A stretch of 64,000 bases of DNA from Linnemannia hyalina. Its lineage: Eukaryota > Mortierellomycota > Mortierellomycetes > Mortierellales > Mortierellaceae. Under the pieces are notes generated by a model that saw only the letters and a list, made by a program, of their open reading frames with translations, did no database searches and was not told where the DNA came from. Positions 24,698 to 37,308 of this stretch are shown here, piece after piece (within the stretch, counting starts at the first letter, position 1; the number at the start of each line of letters is the position of its first letter). The DNA is taken from assembly GCA_019671135.1 (NCBI GenBank), contig JAHRHY010000018.1, forward strand, positions 1,054,001 to 1,118,000, given 5' to 3'. Both the position numbers and the translations under genes were made by a program.

Positions 24698-26936
24698 ATG
24701 TCTTCAACACACATCGATGGCAAGACATCGGCTGCAGCCGCTATAGTACCCTCTCAAAAGCAACAACAATTCGACGTCTCATCCTCAAACACATCCCTCT
24801 CCGAAAAGACCCAACAAGGCGAGGGCGGCACCGGTCAAGACCAAGGCTCCCAAGAACCCGAAGAAACCATCGATGTCAAGGGAGAACCCATCCATGACTT
24901 GGACCACCCAGAGGCGGACTCGGCGACCCCTCCTCCAATGTTCCACAAACCCCCGCCTCGACAGTTTTTATTGATCATGATCGCGTACGTGTGTTCCTTT
25001 TTTCTTTGCCAAGGCTGTCTGTTGAGTGTTTGATTGTTTTGTTTGGTCGTTGGATTTTTTGCATGGGTTTTTTGTTTATATGGGTTGAGTTGGCACAGCG
25101 CGGCGCGGGCACAGATTGAAATGAAGAATCTTGGCTCATCAGCTTCTAAAACATTTACACACAAGCTTTGCCCGTATACACACCACTGTGCTTAATTTAC
25201 ATGTACTCACATTCATCCATATCTTACTCTCTCACTTCTCCCTCCATCCCATCCCTTCTTTCATCCTTGCCATTCTCTTCTTTCTACTTTCCCCTGACAT
25301 TCCCTACACAGCCTGGCACTATGTGTGTTCCTCGCCTCGCTCGACCAGATCATCGTCTCGACCTCGATCCCAGCCATCACCCGCGAATACAACTCCCTCA
25401 ACGATATCGCCTGGCTCGGCACCTCCTACATGATGACCTCCACCGCCTTCCAACCTCTCTACGGCAAGGTCTCAGATATCTTTGGACGCAAGCTGACAGT
25501 TCTGTTTGCTAATACTGTATTTCTTTTGGGGAGTGCTATTTCAGGATGGGCTACTTCTATGATCATGCTCATCGTTGGACGGTAAGCTTCTTTTTCGAGT
25601 CACGCGTTGATTTCTGTTTTTGTATAAGAGATGATTCGCGACGCGTCGAAGTGTTGTACTAATCATGGAAATACTTTTTTTACATGTAACTTTCGAAAAA
25701 AAAATTAGAGCGGTAGCCGGTATTGGAGCGGGTGGGCTAATGGCGATGGTGTTCATCATCATGTCGGACATGCTTGACATGCGCGAGCGTGGGAAATACA
25801 TCGGAATGGTCAGTGGAATCTTTTCCCTCTCCTCCGTCATCGGTCCTCTCCTCGGTGGCGCATTTGCTGACCATGCCACCTGGCGATGGTCCTTCTGGAT
25901 CAACCTCCCCGTCGGCGCCATCTCTACCGCCTTTATTGCATTCAATTTGGATCTCCCCACACCCGAGGGTTCCTTTTCAGAAAAGATCCAACGAGTGGAT
26001 TTCTATGGATCGTTCTTGCTCCTTGCGAGTGTCATGTTGTTGTTGTTGCCGTTGAGTTGGGGTGGAAACAAGTATGCCTGGAACTCGGGGATTATCATCG
26101 GCCTGCTCATCGCTGGCTTTGCCGTCGCCATAATCTTTGTCCTCGTCGAATGGAAGATCCCCAATGAACCTATCCTCCCAATCCACCTCTTCAAGATCCG
26201 AAACATCAAGGCCACCTACTCATCGGTCTTCTTCAGCGGCATGGCCTTCTTTGGAATTATTTTCTACCTCCCAATTTACTTCCAGGTCATTTTGGACGAA
26301 TCCGCCACCATCGGAGGTCTCGAGACCGTCCCCTTTGTCTTTGGCATCGTCATCTCGTCTGTCGGATCTGGGATCTGGGTGATGAAGAAGGGGACATTTG
26401 CATTCTTCCCAGCCGTGGGGAACTTCATCTTCATGGGCGCAACGGCCCTCTGTATCCTCTTCAAAGAAAACACCCCCCGGGTCGTCACAATCTTTGTCCT
26501 CATGCTCTGCGGTCTCGGCGTCGGTCTCACCTACCAAGCCTACACCGTCGCTGTCCAATCCGCCGTAAAACCCAAATACATGGCCACAGTCACCGCCTCC
26601 ATCCAATTCGTCCGCTCCCTCGGCCAAGTCTTTGGTATCGCCATCGTCGGGTCGGTATTCAACAACAAACTCGAAGAGTCCCTCCTCTCGTCCTTCCCAC
26701 TCTCCCCCGGCCGGGAGATTCTCCGTGTGATGCAGGATTACAGCTTCATCAAGACGTACTCGGAACTGGATCAGGCGGCGATTTATGGGAGCTTTGTGCA
26801 TGGGATCCATTACGCCTTTTATTGTAGTGTTGCATTTTGTACATTATCGTTCTCGGCGGCTTGTTTTATTGAGCATAAGGAGTTGAAGACTAGGAAGGAT
26901 ATGGATAAGCCCGAGATTACTATTGACATGGCCTAA
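24698..26936 (+). CDS. Major facilitator superfamily multidrug transporter, DHA2 (14-TM) type
   Basis: Predicted proton antiporter exporting drugs or other small molecules at the plasma or vacuolar membrane. Exons 24698-24984, 25312-25581 and 25709-26936 (both introns phase 2) give 594 aa. A hydrophilic, Gln/Glu-rich N-terminus of about 90 residues precedes the first helix. The DHA2 signature FLASLDQIIVSTSIPAI lies in TM1 and the loop motif GKVSDIFGRK follows TM2. WRWSFWINLPVG, GIGAGGLMAMVFI and about 14 hydrophobic segments complete the fold, and the C-terminus is cytosolic. Yeast Azr1/Sge1-like pumps belong to this group; the substrate cannot be told from sequence. The translation start is the first ATG after a pyrimidine-rich leader. 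Confidence 0.94.
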
Positions 26937-27440
26937 AGCTCCTTCCTTTCATTTCCCTTTTTTTTTTACTTGTCTCTTTTCTTTCTGTTTCTCTTCCTCA
27001 TTCTCTTCCTTCTCACTTCATATCATCATCTAATGAACAATATATAACATCGTTGAGTAATAAAATACATAATAGCGCGCATGGACAATGTTTTGATCAA
27101 TGGACGATCACCTTGAAGAAATGAGGAACTCTGGGCTCTTGTCCTTCCCATCGCATCAAGCAAAAAAATAATATGGAAAAAAGAATAGTTTTTATTCGCA
27201 ACGCTCTTAAAAAGTAACGATGCATAGAGTGTATGTGCATGTACAAGGTAGGCACGTGCAGATGAAGAAAGGGGGGAAAGGAAGACGCCCCCCTTCCCCC
27301 AAACACAGCGAGCACTAAAGAAAGACAAAGGTTGGGGTGGGTGGGGGGTGAAGGAGAGAAGCGAAAAACGCGACGAATAAGAAAGCAGCGTCGAAAGGAG
27401 CAAGACATCCCATTCCCCCAATGCGTGAAAAAATAATCCC
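26937..27440. other. Convergent 3' intergenic space
   Basis: About 500 bases between the MFS transporter stop and the end of the small mitochondrial-type gene on the other strand. I see only T-rich and G-rich low-complexity runs. Confidence 0.4.
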
Positions 27441-28071
27441 TTAGTGGTTGGAGCCAGACATTTGACTGCCATTATACTTGGACTGGATGGTCTCGACAGA
27501 CTCGCGCTGGAGCTCGTGCAAGTCCGAAGGGAGGGGCTCCCTGTCGGCTTTTACATCCGCCTCGCTCTCTGTTGCGTTCTCGTCCCTCCACAGCGGTGCA
27601 CTCTTGATCGTGTCATTCTTTCCGTGGTCTACTTGGAAGGAAGGGAGAAGGGGGAGGGGAGAGATGGAAGTGACGAGAGAGAGAGAGAATATCATCAGTC
27701 AGTCGGTCAGGTAGCAACAGACTCAAAACAAGAAAACAAGAGTACTTGTTTCAAAAAAAATATGCACGCTCCTGCACTGGACTGTAAGCCTCCCGCATGC
27801 GCTGCTGCCTGTCAATCTCTTTCTTTACCTTGGTTGGTGCTATGCGCGGACAACAAAAGATGAAAGTAAAGAAAAGTTATGTAAGTTCGGGGTGCACAGA
27901 AGGATCGTTTCATAAGAGCAGCATGTCGTTCTTCTTCAGAAAAAAAAGCAGGCCATGATACCTCCAGAAGGATCGGTTGAGGTGCGAGAGAGGGGCTGCA
28001 GGGAGAACGAGGGCTCTACCCATATGGGCGAAGGTCAAGGAGCGGCGTGAGGCAGTAGAGAGAGCAGACAT
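27441..28071 (-). CDS. Small probable mitochondrial protein, function unknown
   Basis: The ATG at 28071 opens a basic, Ser/Ala/Leu-rich leader (MSALSTASRRSLTFAHMGRA) typical of mitochondrial targeting, ending at a GT donor after 27962. The last exon (about 27441-27617) encodes HGKNDTIKSAPLWRDENATE, then SEADVKADREPLPSDLHELQ, and ends in a Ser/Asn-rich tail. The middle is uncertain. Either an 11-nt exon (CACCAACCAAG) or an exon encoding QQRMREAYSPVQER can be spliced in frame. The SEADVKADRE segment recalls a family of small fungal mitochondrial proteins without known function, but I cannot name it. It is tandem with the BCKDH E2 gene upstream. Confidence 0.55.
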
Positions 28072-28449
28072 GGTTGTTGTATTGTTGTGTTGTTGTATTG
28101 TTGTGGTGTTGTATTGTTGTGTTGTGTTGTGTTTTGTTGGCGAAAGTGAAGAAGAAAGAGAGGGTGGGAAAAAGTTCGAGGTGATGAAAAAAAAGTGAGG
28201 GCCCAATGAGGCTGATCCGTGGCTTGGATGCGAGGTGCGAGTTGGAAGTGCAAGGCCTAATTTGCTCAAGTCTCAGAATGTCACTTTTGCAAAGGTCAAA
28301 GCAATAACCACATGGGTATCATGAAAGTATCCGAGCTGGACACTGTGAGGTGTATTTGCTATGGTAAAGGTGAATTTGTCTATGGGAAATAATAATAATA
28401 ACAATAATGCATTTGTGCTAAGCCAACCCTCTCATCTCATCGCCCAAAC

Positions 28450-30496
28450 TTAACGGAGCATGCCGCCAAGCAAGAAGGGGTTCTCAACAACAGACTTCCA
28501 AGCCTCGCTGAAGCGGGCGACCGTCGCTCCGTCAACCACACGGTGATCAGCGCTCCAGCTGACATTGACAATCGACTGTGCAACAACACGCTCAACCATC
28601 TTGCCGTTCTCCTCCACCATCTTGAACCGGGGCAGACGCTGCATCTTGCCAACAGCAGCAATCGCAACCTCGGATGTAACAACAACAGGGTTCAAGTATG
28701 TGCCACCAATCATGCCAACATTCGACAACGACAACGTGCCGTCCTTCAAGTCAGCCAGAGGGATCGCATTCTTCTTTCCTGCCTCCTGTAACCTGGCAAG
28801 CTCAGATGCAATCTCGAGCACAGACAAGTTCTGAACGTTCTTGATGTTAGGCACCAACAGTCCGTTGGGGGTATCCATGGCAACGCCAATGTTGTGCGAC
28901 GCACGGTACTTGAGCTTTGCGGACGAAGCCTCCTCACCATCAACCACACAGGCGTTCAGGATGGGGTAGTCCTCCAGAGCAAGCGAGAGGGCCTTGATAA
29001 AGATGGGCATGTACGACACCTTCTTAAAGTTGTACTTCTCGGGCGTCTTGGCAACATGGACGTTCAAGGCCGAGCGGAAGGCAGTCGCGTTGTCGAGGAC
29101 AATCTCGTCGGCGAATCCAAAGTGGGGGATCGACAACGACTTTGTCATCTGCTTGAACATGGCCTTCTGGATCATCGACAATGGAACAACCTTGTCCTCG
29201 CCTCTAGGGATCGAGGCCTTGGCAGAGGTAGGTGTGGCAGCAGCAGGAGCTTTGGGAGTAGCTATTATACCATTCATATTAATTTTGTTAGTATCACTTT
29301 CTCGGATGCATCTTAAATAGTATGGACAAGTAATGCAGTACGAAAGTAGAAGCATGAGGAGATATCTTACCAGTGGCCTGTCTGCCGTTGGCGAGGTAGG
29401 ACACGACGTCCTCCTTCATGACACGACCACCCTTTCCAGATCCCTTGATGTTGGCAATGTCAACATTGTTCTCCTTGGCAACACGACGGACAGCAGGGGT
29501 GGCGAAGGTCAAGATGTGATCGGCAGTGGGGACCTCGGGCTTTCCACCAGCATCAGCGGCGTTATCCATCATGGCAGCAACGGCGTTCATGTCCTGAACA
29601 ACATGCGAGCGTCCCGTCAAGCCGTCCTCGGGAACGGGGGTCGAGGCAGAGGCAGCATCCGGAGCAGCGACGACAGGCTCCTCAGAACCAACAGCATCGC
29701 CAGTCTCGATCTCCACAAGGGGTGATCCGACCTTGGCCATATCTCCGACCTTGTACTTGAGCGTGGCGATCGTTCCTGTGAAGCGGGAAGTAATCTCCAC
29801 TGAAGCCTTGTCCGACTGAACCTCGCACAGTCTGTCAAACTCTTCGACCTTGTCGCCCGTCTTCACAAACCTATTTGTTTTTGTTGTTGTGTGTTTTCAT
29901 GTTGTCAGTTAACCATGGAGTAATAACAATGAAAATTCAAACATACGCACAAATAACAAAAGAAGAAATAAAGGAGAACTAACCATTGGATGACCTCGCA
30001 CTCGGTGATACCCTCTCCGATATCGGCCAAGAGGAAGGGGACCTTGGCGTTGGCCATGGCGGAGGCGTGGAAACGCTGGACACGGTTGGCGCCATAGACG
30101 GTTTGGTGACGGATGGCCTTTGAGCAAAGGGCGGTAGTCGTCTAAACAGGCAAGGAAAATATAAACATTAAAAATAATGAGCAAATTTGCGCTTCTGGCC
30201 AACACACCCACAGATCAATTACCCCATTATTTTTTTCTTCTTTTTGTTTCTTTCCTTTACCTTGGTGCTAATAGAGTATCTGAGTCTCTGGCCAGAGATC
30301 ATGCGGGCCGTGGAGATGTATGTGGATTGACCGACCTAATTCGGGGCAGAGACGGACATATCAAACGGTTAGTTAGTGGCTGTTCTTGTTTCGCTTGTTT
30401 CGTTCCTATTACTTTGACATGTCATTTCAAGTACAAACAAACGATAAGTACCTTTGTCCTGAGGACGTTCAAAGAAGACCGAGAAGCAGAGAACAT
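28450..30496 (-). CDS. Branched-chain alpha-ketoacid dehydrogenase E2 (dihydrolipoyl transacylase, DBT)
   Basis: Mitochondrial core enzyme of branched-chain amino acid breakdown; it transfers the acyl group from lipoate to CoA. Five exons (30496-30452, 30335-30261, 30141-29984, 29870-29371, 29261-28450) give 529 aa with consistent phases. A mitochondrial presequence leads to a lipoyl domain (ADIGEGITECEVIQWFVKTG, lipoylated Lys in SDKASVEI). A hinge and a peripheral-subunit-binding domain follow (ATPAVRRVAKENNVDIANIK, GKGGRVMKEDV). The catalytic acetyltransferase domain ends with SADHRVVDGA, which contains the active-site HxxxDG. The order and the EGITECEVIQW sequence favour the branched-chain rather than the pyruvate or oxoglutarate E2. 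Confidence 0.95.
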
Positions 30497-31463
30497 GGCT
30501 GTAATTGTATATATACTAATTTGCCAATAAAACGAAGGAGAAGAGTACAAGGGTTAGTTGGCAACTCGGATCGATACTTTGTTTATTGCGTTACTTTTAG
30601 CTTGGTAGAAAGGCAAAAGATGAAGTGTGAGAAGCATGGTGCTTCTCACCCTCTCCTTCTCCTTCCTTCCCATCCCCTTAGGCGTTATCATTCCTTTTAT
30701 AGCCCGTGTGACAAAGGTAGCCCCGTTCTTATTCTGTTGTTATGGGTTTGTGATGGAGTGTGAAGATGGGGTGATGGAAGTGGGTCTGTTCATCAAGTGA
30801 GAGTGTGAGTTGATCTGAATCTGATGACTCGCAAGAAGGTCATCGTGTGTGTGTGTGTATGCTTACATATGAGGAGTGTGTGAGAGAGAGAAAGAGAGTG
30901 GGGAGTGTGTTGAGGTATAAGGGAGGAGGACAAAGGGGGGTTGGTGGAGAAAGGGGGAGGGAGTACAGAAAGGAGAGGAGAGTGGAGTGGAGAGAAAGAG
31001 AAAGAGAGAAAGAGAGAAAGAGTGGAGAAGAGAGAAAAAGGAAGAGAGAAAGCGAGTAAAAGTAGAGGAACGTGAGAAAAAAACGAGGGTTGGGGGAGCA
31101 GAAAGTGAAATGATGACTGAGGGAGGAGGGAGGGGACGGAGAAAAAGAAGACGAAAGAGTCTGCCTGGGGATGTGAGAGAGCGAGTGCGAAGAACATGAA
31201 AAAAAAATTGTCCCACGCAAATTTCCCACGCTGTGGTAGGAAATAACTGATGAGAAACTCAAAATCGAACTCAAAGTTGACGTCGCATCTACTTTATTTC
31301 CTTCCATTTGATATCTCATCTCTCCGTGTCCGGTTTGCTATGGTGGCGTTTCATTTTCATTTTTATTTTTATTCAAAAGTTCTAAGCTAAGGGGAAGGAA
31401 TGTAGGGACAGGTGAAGTGGGATATATAGTGTCTAGGGGGGTGGACAAAGGCGTTGAATGGAT
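30497..31463. other. Intergenic region with long purine tract
   Basis: Upstream region of the E2 gene and 3' flank of RNA1. About 300 bases (roughly 30876-31170) are overwhelmingly A and G on the plus strand, with GAGAGA and AAAGAGAG runs. No gene is apparent. Confidence 0.6.
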
Positions 31464-32983
31464 TTACACCTTCAACTTGGAGGCAAGATCGGCCAACTCA
31501 TCATCGTCCTCCTTGTCAGAGTCAGAGCTTGAATCGGATCCTGATCCAGACTCATCCTCAGACTCGACGTCCTCCATATCGTCCAACTCTCCAAGAGCAT
31601 CGCCGTGGTCGTGTTTGGCCAAAGCATCGCGAATGGCGTCAATGGCGGCACTATCCTCCTCAACTTGGTTTCCGTTCAACTCCAATGAAGTCAGGTTGGG
31701 GAGGTGCTCCGAGATAGCAGCAGCAAGCTCCAAGACACCGTCCTCCTTCATTTCGCCGTAGGTGAAATCGAGCGACTCAATCTTGGGGTTTTTGCCGAGA
31801 GCAAGAGCATGCGAGAGCAAGATGGTGCCCTTGTTGGATAACAAGCACTCGCCAAAGTTGAGGCGCTTCAGCTCAGGCCAGGTGGGGAGGGCAGTAGCAA
31901 AGGCGCGGCATCCACGAGCAGTAAAAGTGTTGTCCTGAAGGTCCAGAATCTCGAGTCCAGGGCAGTTGGTCAATCCAGCAGCCAAAGCCTCAATGCCCTC
32001 CATGCGGATTCCGTTCTGGGGCATGGCGACGTGGGTCAAAGTGCCGTGGGCAGCAAAGGCCTTGGCCAAATCAGGGGCCGATCCGTTCTCGAGGCGGTTA
32101 CGACCGGCAATGACGACCCTGAGCGACGACTTTTTACCTTCGGCAACGTTCTTCTCGTGGGCAGTCATCAAGGCCTCGGCCAAGACCTTGCCTCCTGTGA
32201 TGCCCAATCCGTTGTTGTTGAGCTTCAAGACCTGCAAGTTCCTGTTGGTGGTTAAAAACTCGACCAGGGGAATGACACCGGCAGCTCCAAAGGCGTTGTC
32301 ACTGAGGTTGAGTTCGACGAGGTGCTCCTTGTCCTTCAAAGCGTCTCCAAAAGCGACCAAGCAGTCGGGAATCTCGGATTTGAGGCGTCCAGTGAAGATG
32401 TCAGAGAAGTTGGCGACCTATTGTTGGCAATGTAGAATGGCAGTAGTTGAGTAAAAAAAGAGAATTGAGAACCAAGCATAGAATGAAGTGACTGAGCGTG
32501 TCACGAGTCTCTTTTATTTTCTAACAAACAAGGCTTCGTTTAGCTTCGTTTGCTTCGCTGCAAACAAGCTCCTTGCGTTAAGGAAATAGTCTTCTGACTC
32601 TTTTCTTTCCTTTTTCTGCTCTCCTTGTCAAATACCAGTGAGCCTTTGCCGTTGTTATCGTTGTCGTGGTTGTCCAGGTCAGTCTAGTCTCAAGACATCC
32701 TGATTTTTCCCCTTTTCCCACACATGTACCCCTTTCCTCGAAAGACGTTGAAATATTTTTCTTTCTCGTATTTTGTTTTGTGTGGTATGGTTACCTTAAG
32801 AAGAGGCTTCTTGGCCAAAGCAGCAGCAAGCGCGCGGCAGGCCTCGACACCAAATGTGTTTCCGCTGAGGATAACGTTCTCCAAAGCATCCATGCCCAAG
32901 ATGGTCTCGATAAACTCCTTGACGTCGTCGGCAGTCTGGAGCTTGAGGCCGCGGCCCTCGATAGTGAAGGTTGTGGTCGACAT
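31464..32983 (-). CDS. RNA1: Ran GTPase-activating protein (RanGAP)
   Basis: Stimulates GTP hydrolysis by Ran in the cytosol, setting the Ran gradient for nuclear transport. Two exons (32983-32795 and 32417-31464, both phase 0) give 380 aa, the size of yeast Rna1. The protein is a crescent of leucine-rich repeats of the RNase-inhibitor type, for example NVILSGNTFGVEACRALA, ELNLSDNAFGAAGVIPLV, VLKLNNNGLGITGGKVL and LEILDLQDNTFTARGC. The last 60 residues form the acidic Asp/Glu/Ser tail seen in all RanGAPs (EDVESEDESGSGSDSSSDSD), before a basic LASKLKV end. The gene is divergent from the Mps1 kinase gene, with 471 bases between start codons. Confidence 0.96.
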
Positions 32984-33454
32984 CTGCTATGAATCTAGGT
33001 CTGGAAACAATAAGCATGGAGAATCGATTAGTCGCTGTTTCTTTGGACTTGGTTGGCGTTAGGTGACTGCAAGTGATTTGTTGTAGGGTTCGACTCCTGC
33101 TCCTGTGGTTTTCTTGTTGATGATGACGAATGACTTACAAAGGAAGGTGGAGGCGAGAGGGTGGTGATGGAGAAGGAGAAGAAAGAGACTCAACCCAACC
33201 GCCTCACCCTTCACCACTAGAAAAAAAAAATAGTGGCTGAGCTTGCCCTGTTCTCCGCCAGTGGACACATTTTTTTTCTTTAGTGCAAGTCTGCCTCACA
33301 GTCCTTTTCCTCCTTTCATTCTTCCTCTTTCAGAACACAACACCCATCTACCTCCCCATCGACACTCGGACTGCACACACCCGTTTCACATCACTCCTGC
33401 ATCACCCTTGTTGTCCTCACTCCTTCCTCCCTCCCTCCCTCATCGCCTCAAGTA
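32984..33454. promoter_or_regulatory. Shared promoter region of RNA1 and MPS1
   Basis: The 471 bases between the divergent start codons must hold both promoters and 5' leaders. The stretch is pyrimidine-rich towards MPS1. I see no clear TATA box or obvious cell-cycle box. Confidence 0.45.
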
Positions 33455-36400
33455 ATGACCGACCTTGAGAGCAGAGAAAAGGTAATCCTCTTTCTCTCAC
33501 TCACGCTCACATTCATCTCTCTCACATACACGCGTGTTGACGCTTTGGTGGCGGAGAACAGAAAAACAAACAAAACAAACACAAACGACAAAACAACTCG
33601 CAAACTAGCACGACACTTGCCATGTAAACACCAGCTAACATACATTCTCCCACCCAACCTCACACTAATAGAAACGAGGTCCTCCGCCAAAGCTGCAGCC
33701 GATCAATATCGGACAGCCAAAGGACAAGGAAGCCCACCTCGCAGACTACTTTGGGGAAGGGAGTCTTCCGTTCGCCACCACACCGTCCCTCAACATACGC
33801 CCTCCAAAACGAACCATCTTCTCCAAAGTCACCACAAACACCAATACCAACACTAACATCAGCAGCCATTCTGTCGCAATTGGCACTGCTACCTCAAACA
33901 CTAATACCCGCGACACCTCTGGCTCCAACTCCAGTAACACAGGTGTCAGTTTCGATTCAAAGGACCCTTCGTCAATACAACAACCCTCAACAGCAACAAT
34001 CCCTCGATCTGTCCATCACATCGTCACTACTTCCTCTGACCGGGAGTCAGGAACAGAAGCTGTCAAGTCTTCGCAGTCTCTTGGGAATGCCAATGTAGCA
34101 GACACGGCTTCGGAACCTATGATCCTCCACAGAGTTCGGTCCTCATCGAGGTTGAGTCGTCAGGAACCTTTTCAGAAGAAAGAATTTACATCCCCACCTG
34201 AATCGGACAAGCCAGCTTTGACGGAGGTCGTGAGTACCATTTCCGAGCCCAAGGTAAAGCGAGATTCTGCTCGACCGACTTGCATGTGTTTTCATTCATC
34301 TTTGCAGCATTAATGAAACGGTATTCTTTTAACATACATACAGGTCGCATTTGCGCCACCTCCAAGCAGGATATCCAGGAACCCGGAAGGAAAGGAGAAC
34401 CTCACACCGCGGACATCATTAACTTCTCGATCGTATCTCAGAAAGTCCATCCCGTCCAAATCAACAGCACCCCGGAAATCGTTCAATTGGGGTAAAGGAA
34501 TCGACGACTTTTGGCCTCAATTTGTTTGCATTCATCATAATTATCAAGGACGAGACAGCAAGAAAAAAACGTCAAAGAATTAACCAAGTTGCCACTTTTG
34601 TTTTGTTCTGGTGCCCTATAGGTCCTGCACAGAGAGAAGTTGGGGAGTCTGCCGACAAGGAAGAGTCAAAAGGATCTACGCCTAACGACGATGGTACTGA
34701 GGCGTGGATTACTTGATAGTCGCGATGAAAGAAAAAGGAAAAAAGGACATGGCTGTACGATTCTATATAATACTAAACACCCCTTTGCGCCACCTTGGAA
34801 TTCAATAGAACATGCTATACCCCCAACAGTCGAACAGAACACGGACACGGCAGCAGCAACAGTAGCGGTGGCATCGGGAGCGACAGTACCAAGCACGCCA
34901 GACGACTCTGGAACTTCATCAGTGGATTTGGCTCTTCAGGATCTGCAAGTGGACGATGCGGCGGCAGGGTCAGGAACGAACTCAGAACTGGCTCGTGGCC
35001 GTCAGGGTGTTAAGCGCGACATGGATGAGGCTGGTTCCTCAGCCAAACGGCGGAAAGAATTTCATCCGCAGGTATTTCTCGAGGTCCCTGGTATCGTTGA
35101 TTTAATGCAATTGAAAAGCGAGACCACATCGAACTCACAATGCGTTGTTTGTATTTATATAGGAGGATTCATCGCGTCTGGCCATCAAAAGGACTAGTTT
35201 CGGGACCTTGCCAAGCCCTCCATCACCTCGCCTAAGTACGACAGTACCATCACATGCATCTGAGCAGTTCGCTTTCACAAACGAGAAACCCAAGTCGAGC
35301 GATGAAGCAACACCTGTACAGAGGAGAGAAGAGCGCGAATCGATCGAGCGGAAACACGCAGCACCAAAATCACCCCAGGCTATCAAGGCGGCGTTTCACT
35401 TTCCTCCTCTCGGATCGTCTCAACCTTCCTCAAACCCGGCTGCCCAACAACAACAGCACCAACAACAGCAGCACCAACAACAGCAGCACCAACAACAGCA
35501 ACAGCAGCAGCAGCAGCCACAGCCATCTCAACCACCACAACAGCAGCGTCCGCAGCATGGAGACGGGATTGCATCGATCGTGCAGAATCTGGTTGTGGGC
35601 GCTCCCAAGACAAATCCACGGCCTTCCGTCAACCAACCCGAGACCCAGGGGCGTTCAGGAAGCGGAACGATGTCGCCTCCATTTACTACTGCGTCGCTGT
35701 CCGTCAATACAAGCAGCAGTCGAGGAGATCTAGGCTATCGAACCGTCATGATGGTCAACAACAGACCTTACACAAAGCTGGCGCAGGTCGGCAAAGGAGG
35801 CAGTTCCAAGGTGTACAAAGTCCTGGCAAGCAACTCTAGAGTCCTTGCGTTGAAAAAAGTTTCCTTTGAGAACGCGGATCAATCGACTATCAACGGCTAT
35901 GTGAACGAGATCAGGCTGCTAAGGAGAATGGTCAATTCTTCGCGGATCATTCGACTCTGGGACGCCGAAGTCAATAACGCCAAAGGATACCTTTCTCTGG
36001 TAAATTCTCATCTCTTTTTTTTTGTTTGCCCTATGGAATGTACCTTGATGTGGTATCTAATATTTCTACAATTTGATCTGCACGTCTTAGGTTATGGAGT
36101 TTGGTGAGATCGATTTGGCGCATATGCTTCAGCACCAACAAACCCAGTCCTTCGACCTTCACTTCATCGGACTTTATTGGCGCCAGGTAACAATTCGATA
36201 CTGAGAGAAGTGAACGGTTGTTGCTTTTCTAATATTTCGTGCTGATCGAGTTTTCATTTATCATGGTTTATTGAAATAGATGCTTGAGGCGGTACAGGTG
36301 GTGCATGATTTGAAGATTGTGCACTCGGATCTAAAACCGGCCAACTTCTTGCTAGTGGGAGGATCGCTGAAGCTGATTGATTTTGGAATCGCCAATGCGA

Positions 36401-37242
36401 TCGCGAACGACACGACCAACATCCATCGGGAGGGGCAATTCGGAACAGCAAACTACATGTCGCCTGAGGCAATCTCGTCCAACCCGCAAGCAGGAGGGTG
36501 TCGGAAACTGGGTAAACCGTCAGATGTCTGGTCGTTGGGCTGTATCCTCTACCAGATGGTCTATGGCAAATCACCCTTCTCGGATGTCATCAATGTGTTC
36601 CAGAAGTTGAACGTTATTACTAACCCGGACTACCAGATCAAGTTCGCGCCGACCGTTCGATCGCCACTTCGCCTCGGTGAGCCACAATCCAGCCCGCTTC
36701 CTCCGGCACCACCGTCTGCACCAGGAGCAACAGGATGGGATGGATCCAATACAGGATCGACTTCCCTGGGATCAGATACGTCTTCGTCACTACCAGATTC
36801 AACACCGACGGCTCCTACTATCGTCGACATTGACCCTAATTTAATCCGCGTCATGAAAGGTTGTCTCGCCTACAATGTCACCGACCGCTTGACTATCCCC
36901 GATCTCCTCGCCGACCCCTTCCTGCACCCTTACATTTCTGCACCCCCTGACTCTTCTTCGCCCTTGCCGTCCTCCTCGGGAGCGGGAACTGGAACAGGGA
37001 CAGGAGAATCGGTGATGATGGATGTTGACACGCTTCATCAAGTCATGCAAGCGTCTATGGTCTTTGCCGCCAACCATGTCACATCCCAAGGCAACGGTAG
37101 TAGTAGTAATACCAGTGCAGCAATAGCGATTGACAAAGTGGTTGTCCAATCTGCAACGGAACAAGTCTGGCGCCAGCTTCAGGCCAAGAAGAAGGCTGGC
37201 TCTACTACTGGTGGTGGTAACAGATTCTTTATCTCGGACTAG
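33455..37242 (+). CDS. MPS1: Mps1/TTK dual-specificity spindle checkpoint kinase
   Basis: Kinase acting at kinetochores and spindle poles to start the spindle assembly checkpoint. Eight exons (33455-33481, 33672-34253, 34344-34491, 34622-34693, 34809-35071, 35163-35999, 36091-36186, 36280-37242) join in phase and give 995 aa. The first exon codes for nine residues only. The N-terminal 600 residues are disordered, with SRISRNPEGKEN and PRKSFNWG patches and a Gln/His run (about residues 465-495, encoded near 35446-35520). The kinase domain has GKGGSSKVYKV, ALKKV (ATP-binding Lys), the catalytic loop HSDLKPANFLL, LIDFGIANAI and GQFGTANYMSPEAI. HSD in place of HRD and the DFGIAN sequence are typical of Mps1. 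A Ser/Pro-rich insert divides the C-lobe at about 36655-36830, and the C-terminal extension is Ser/Gly-rich. Confidence 0.94.
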
Positions 37243-37277
37243 CACTTTTGCGAGTCGCATATCTTCCTTAATATTCC

Positions 37278-37308
<31 letters not shown>

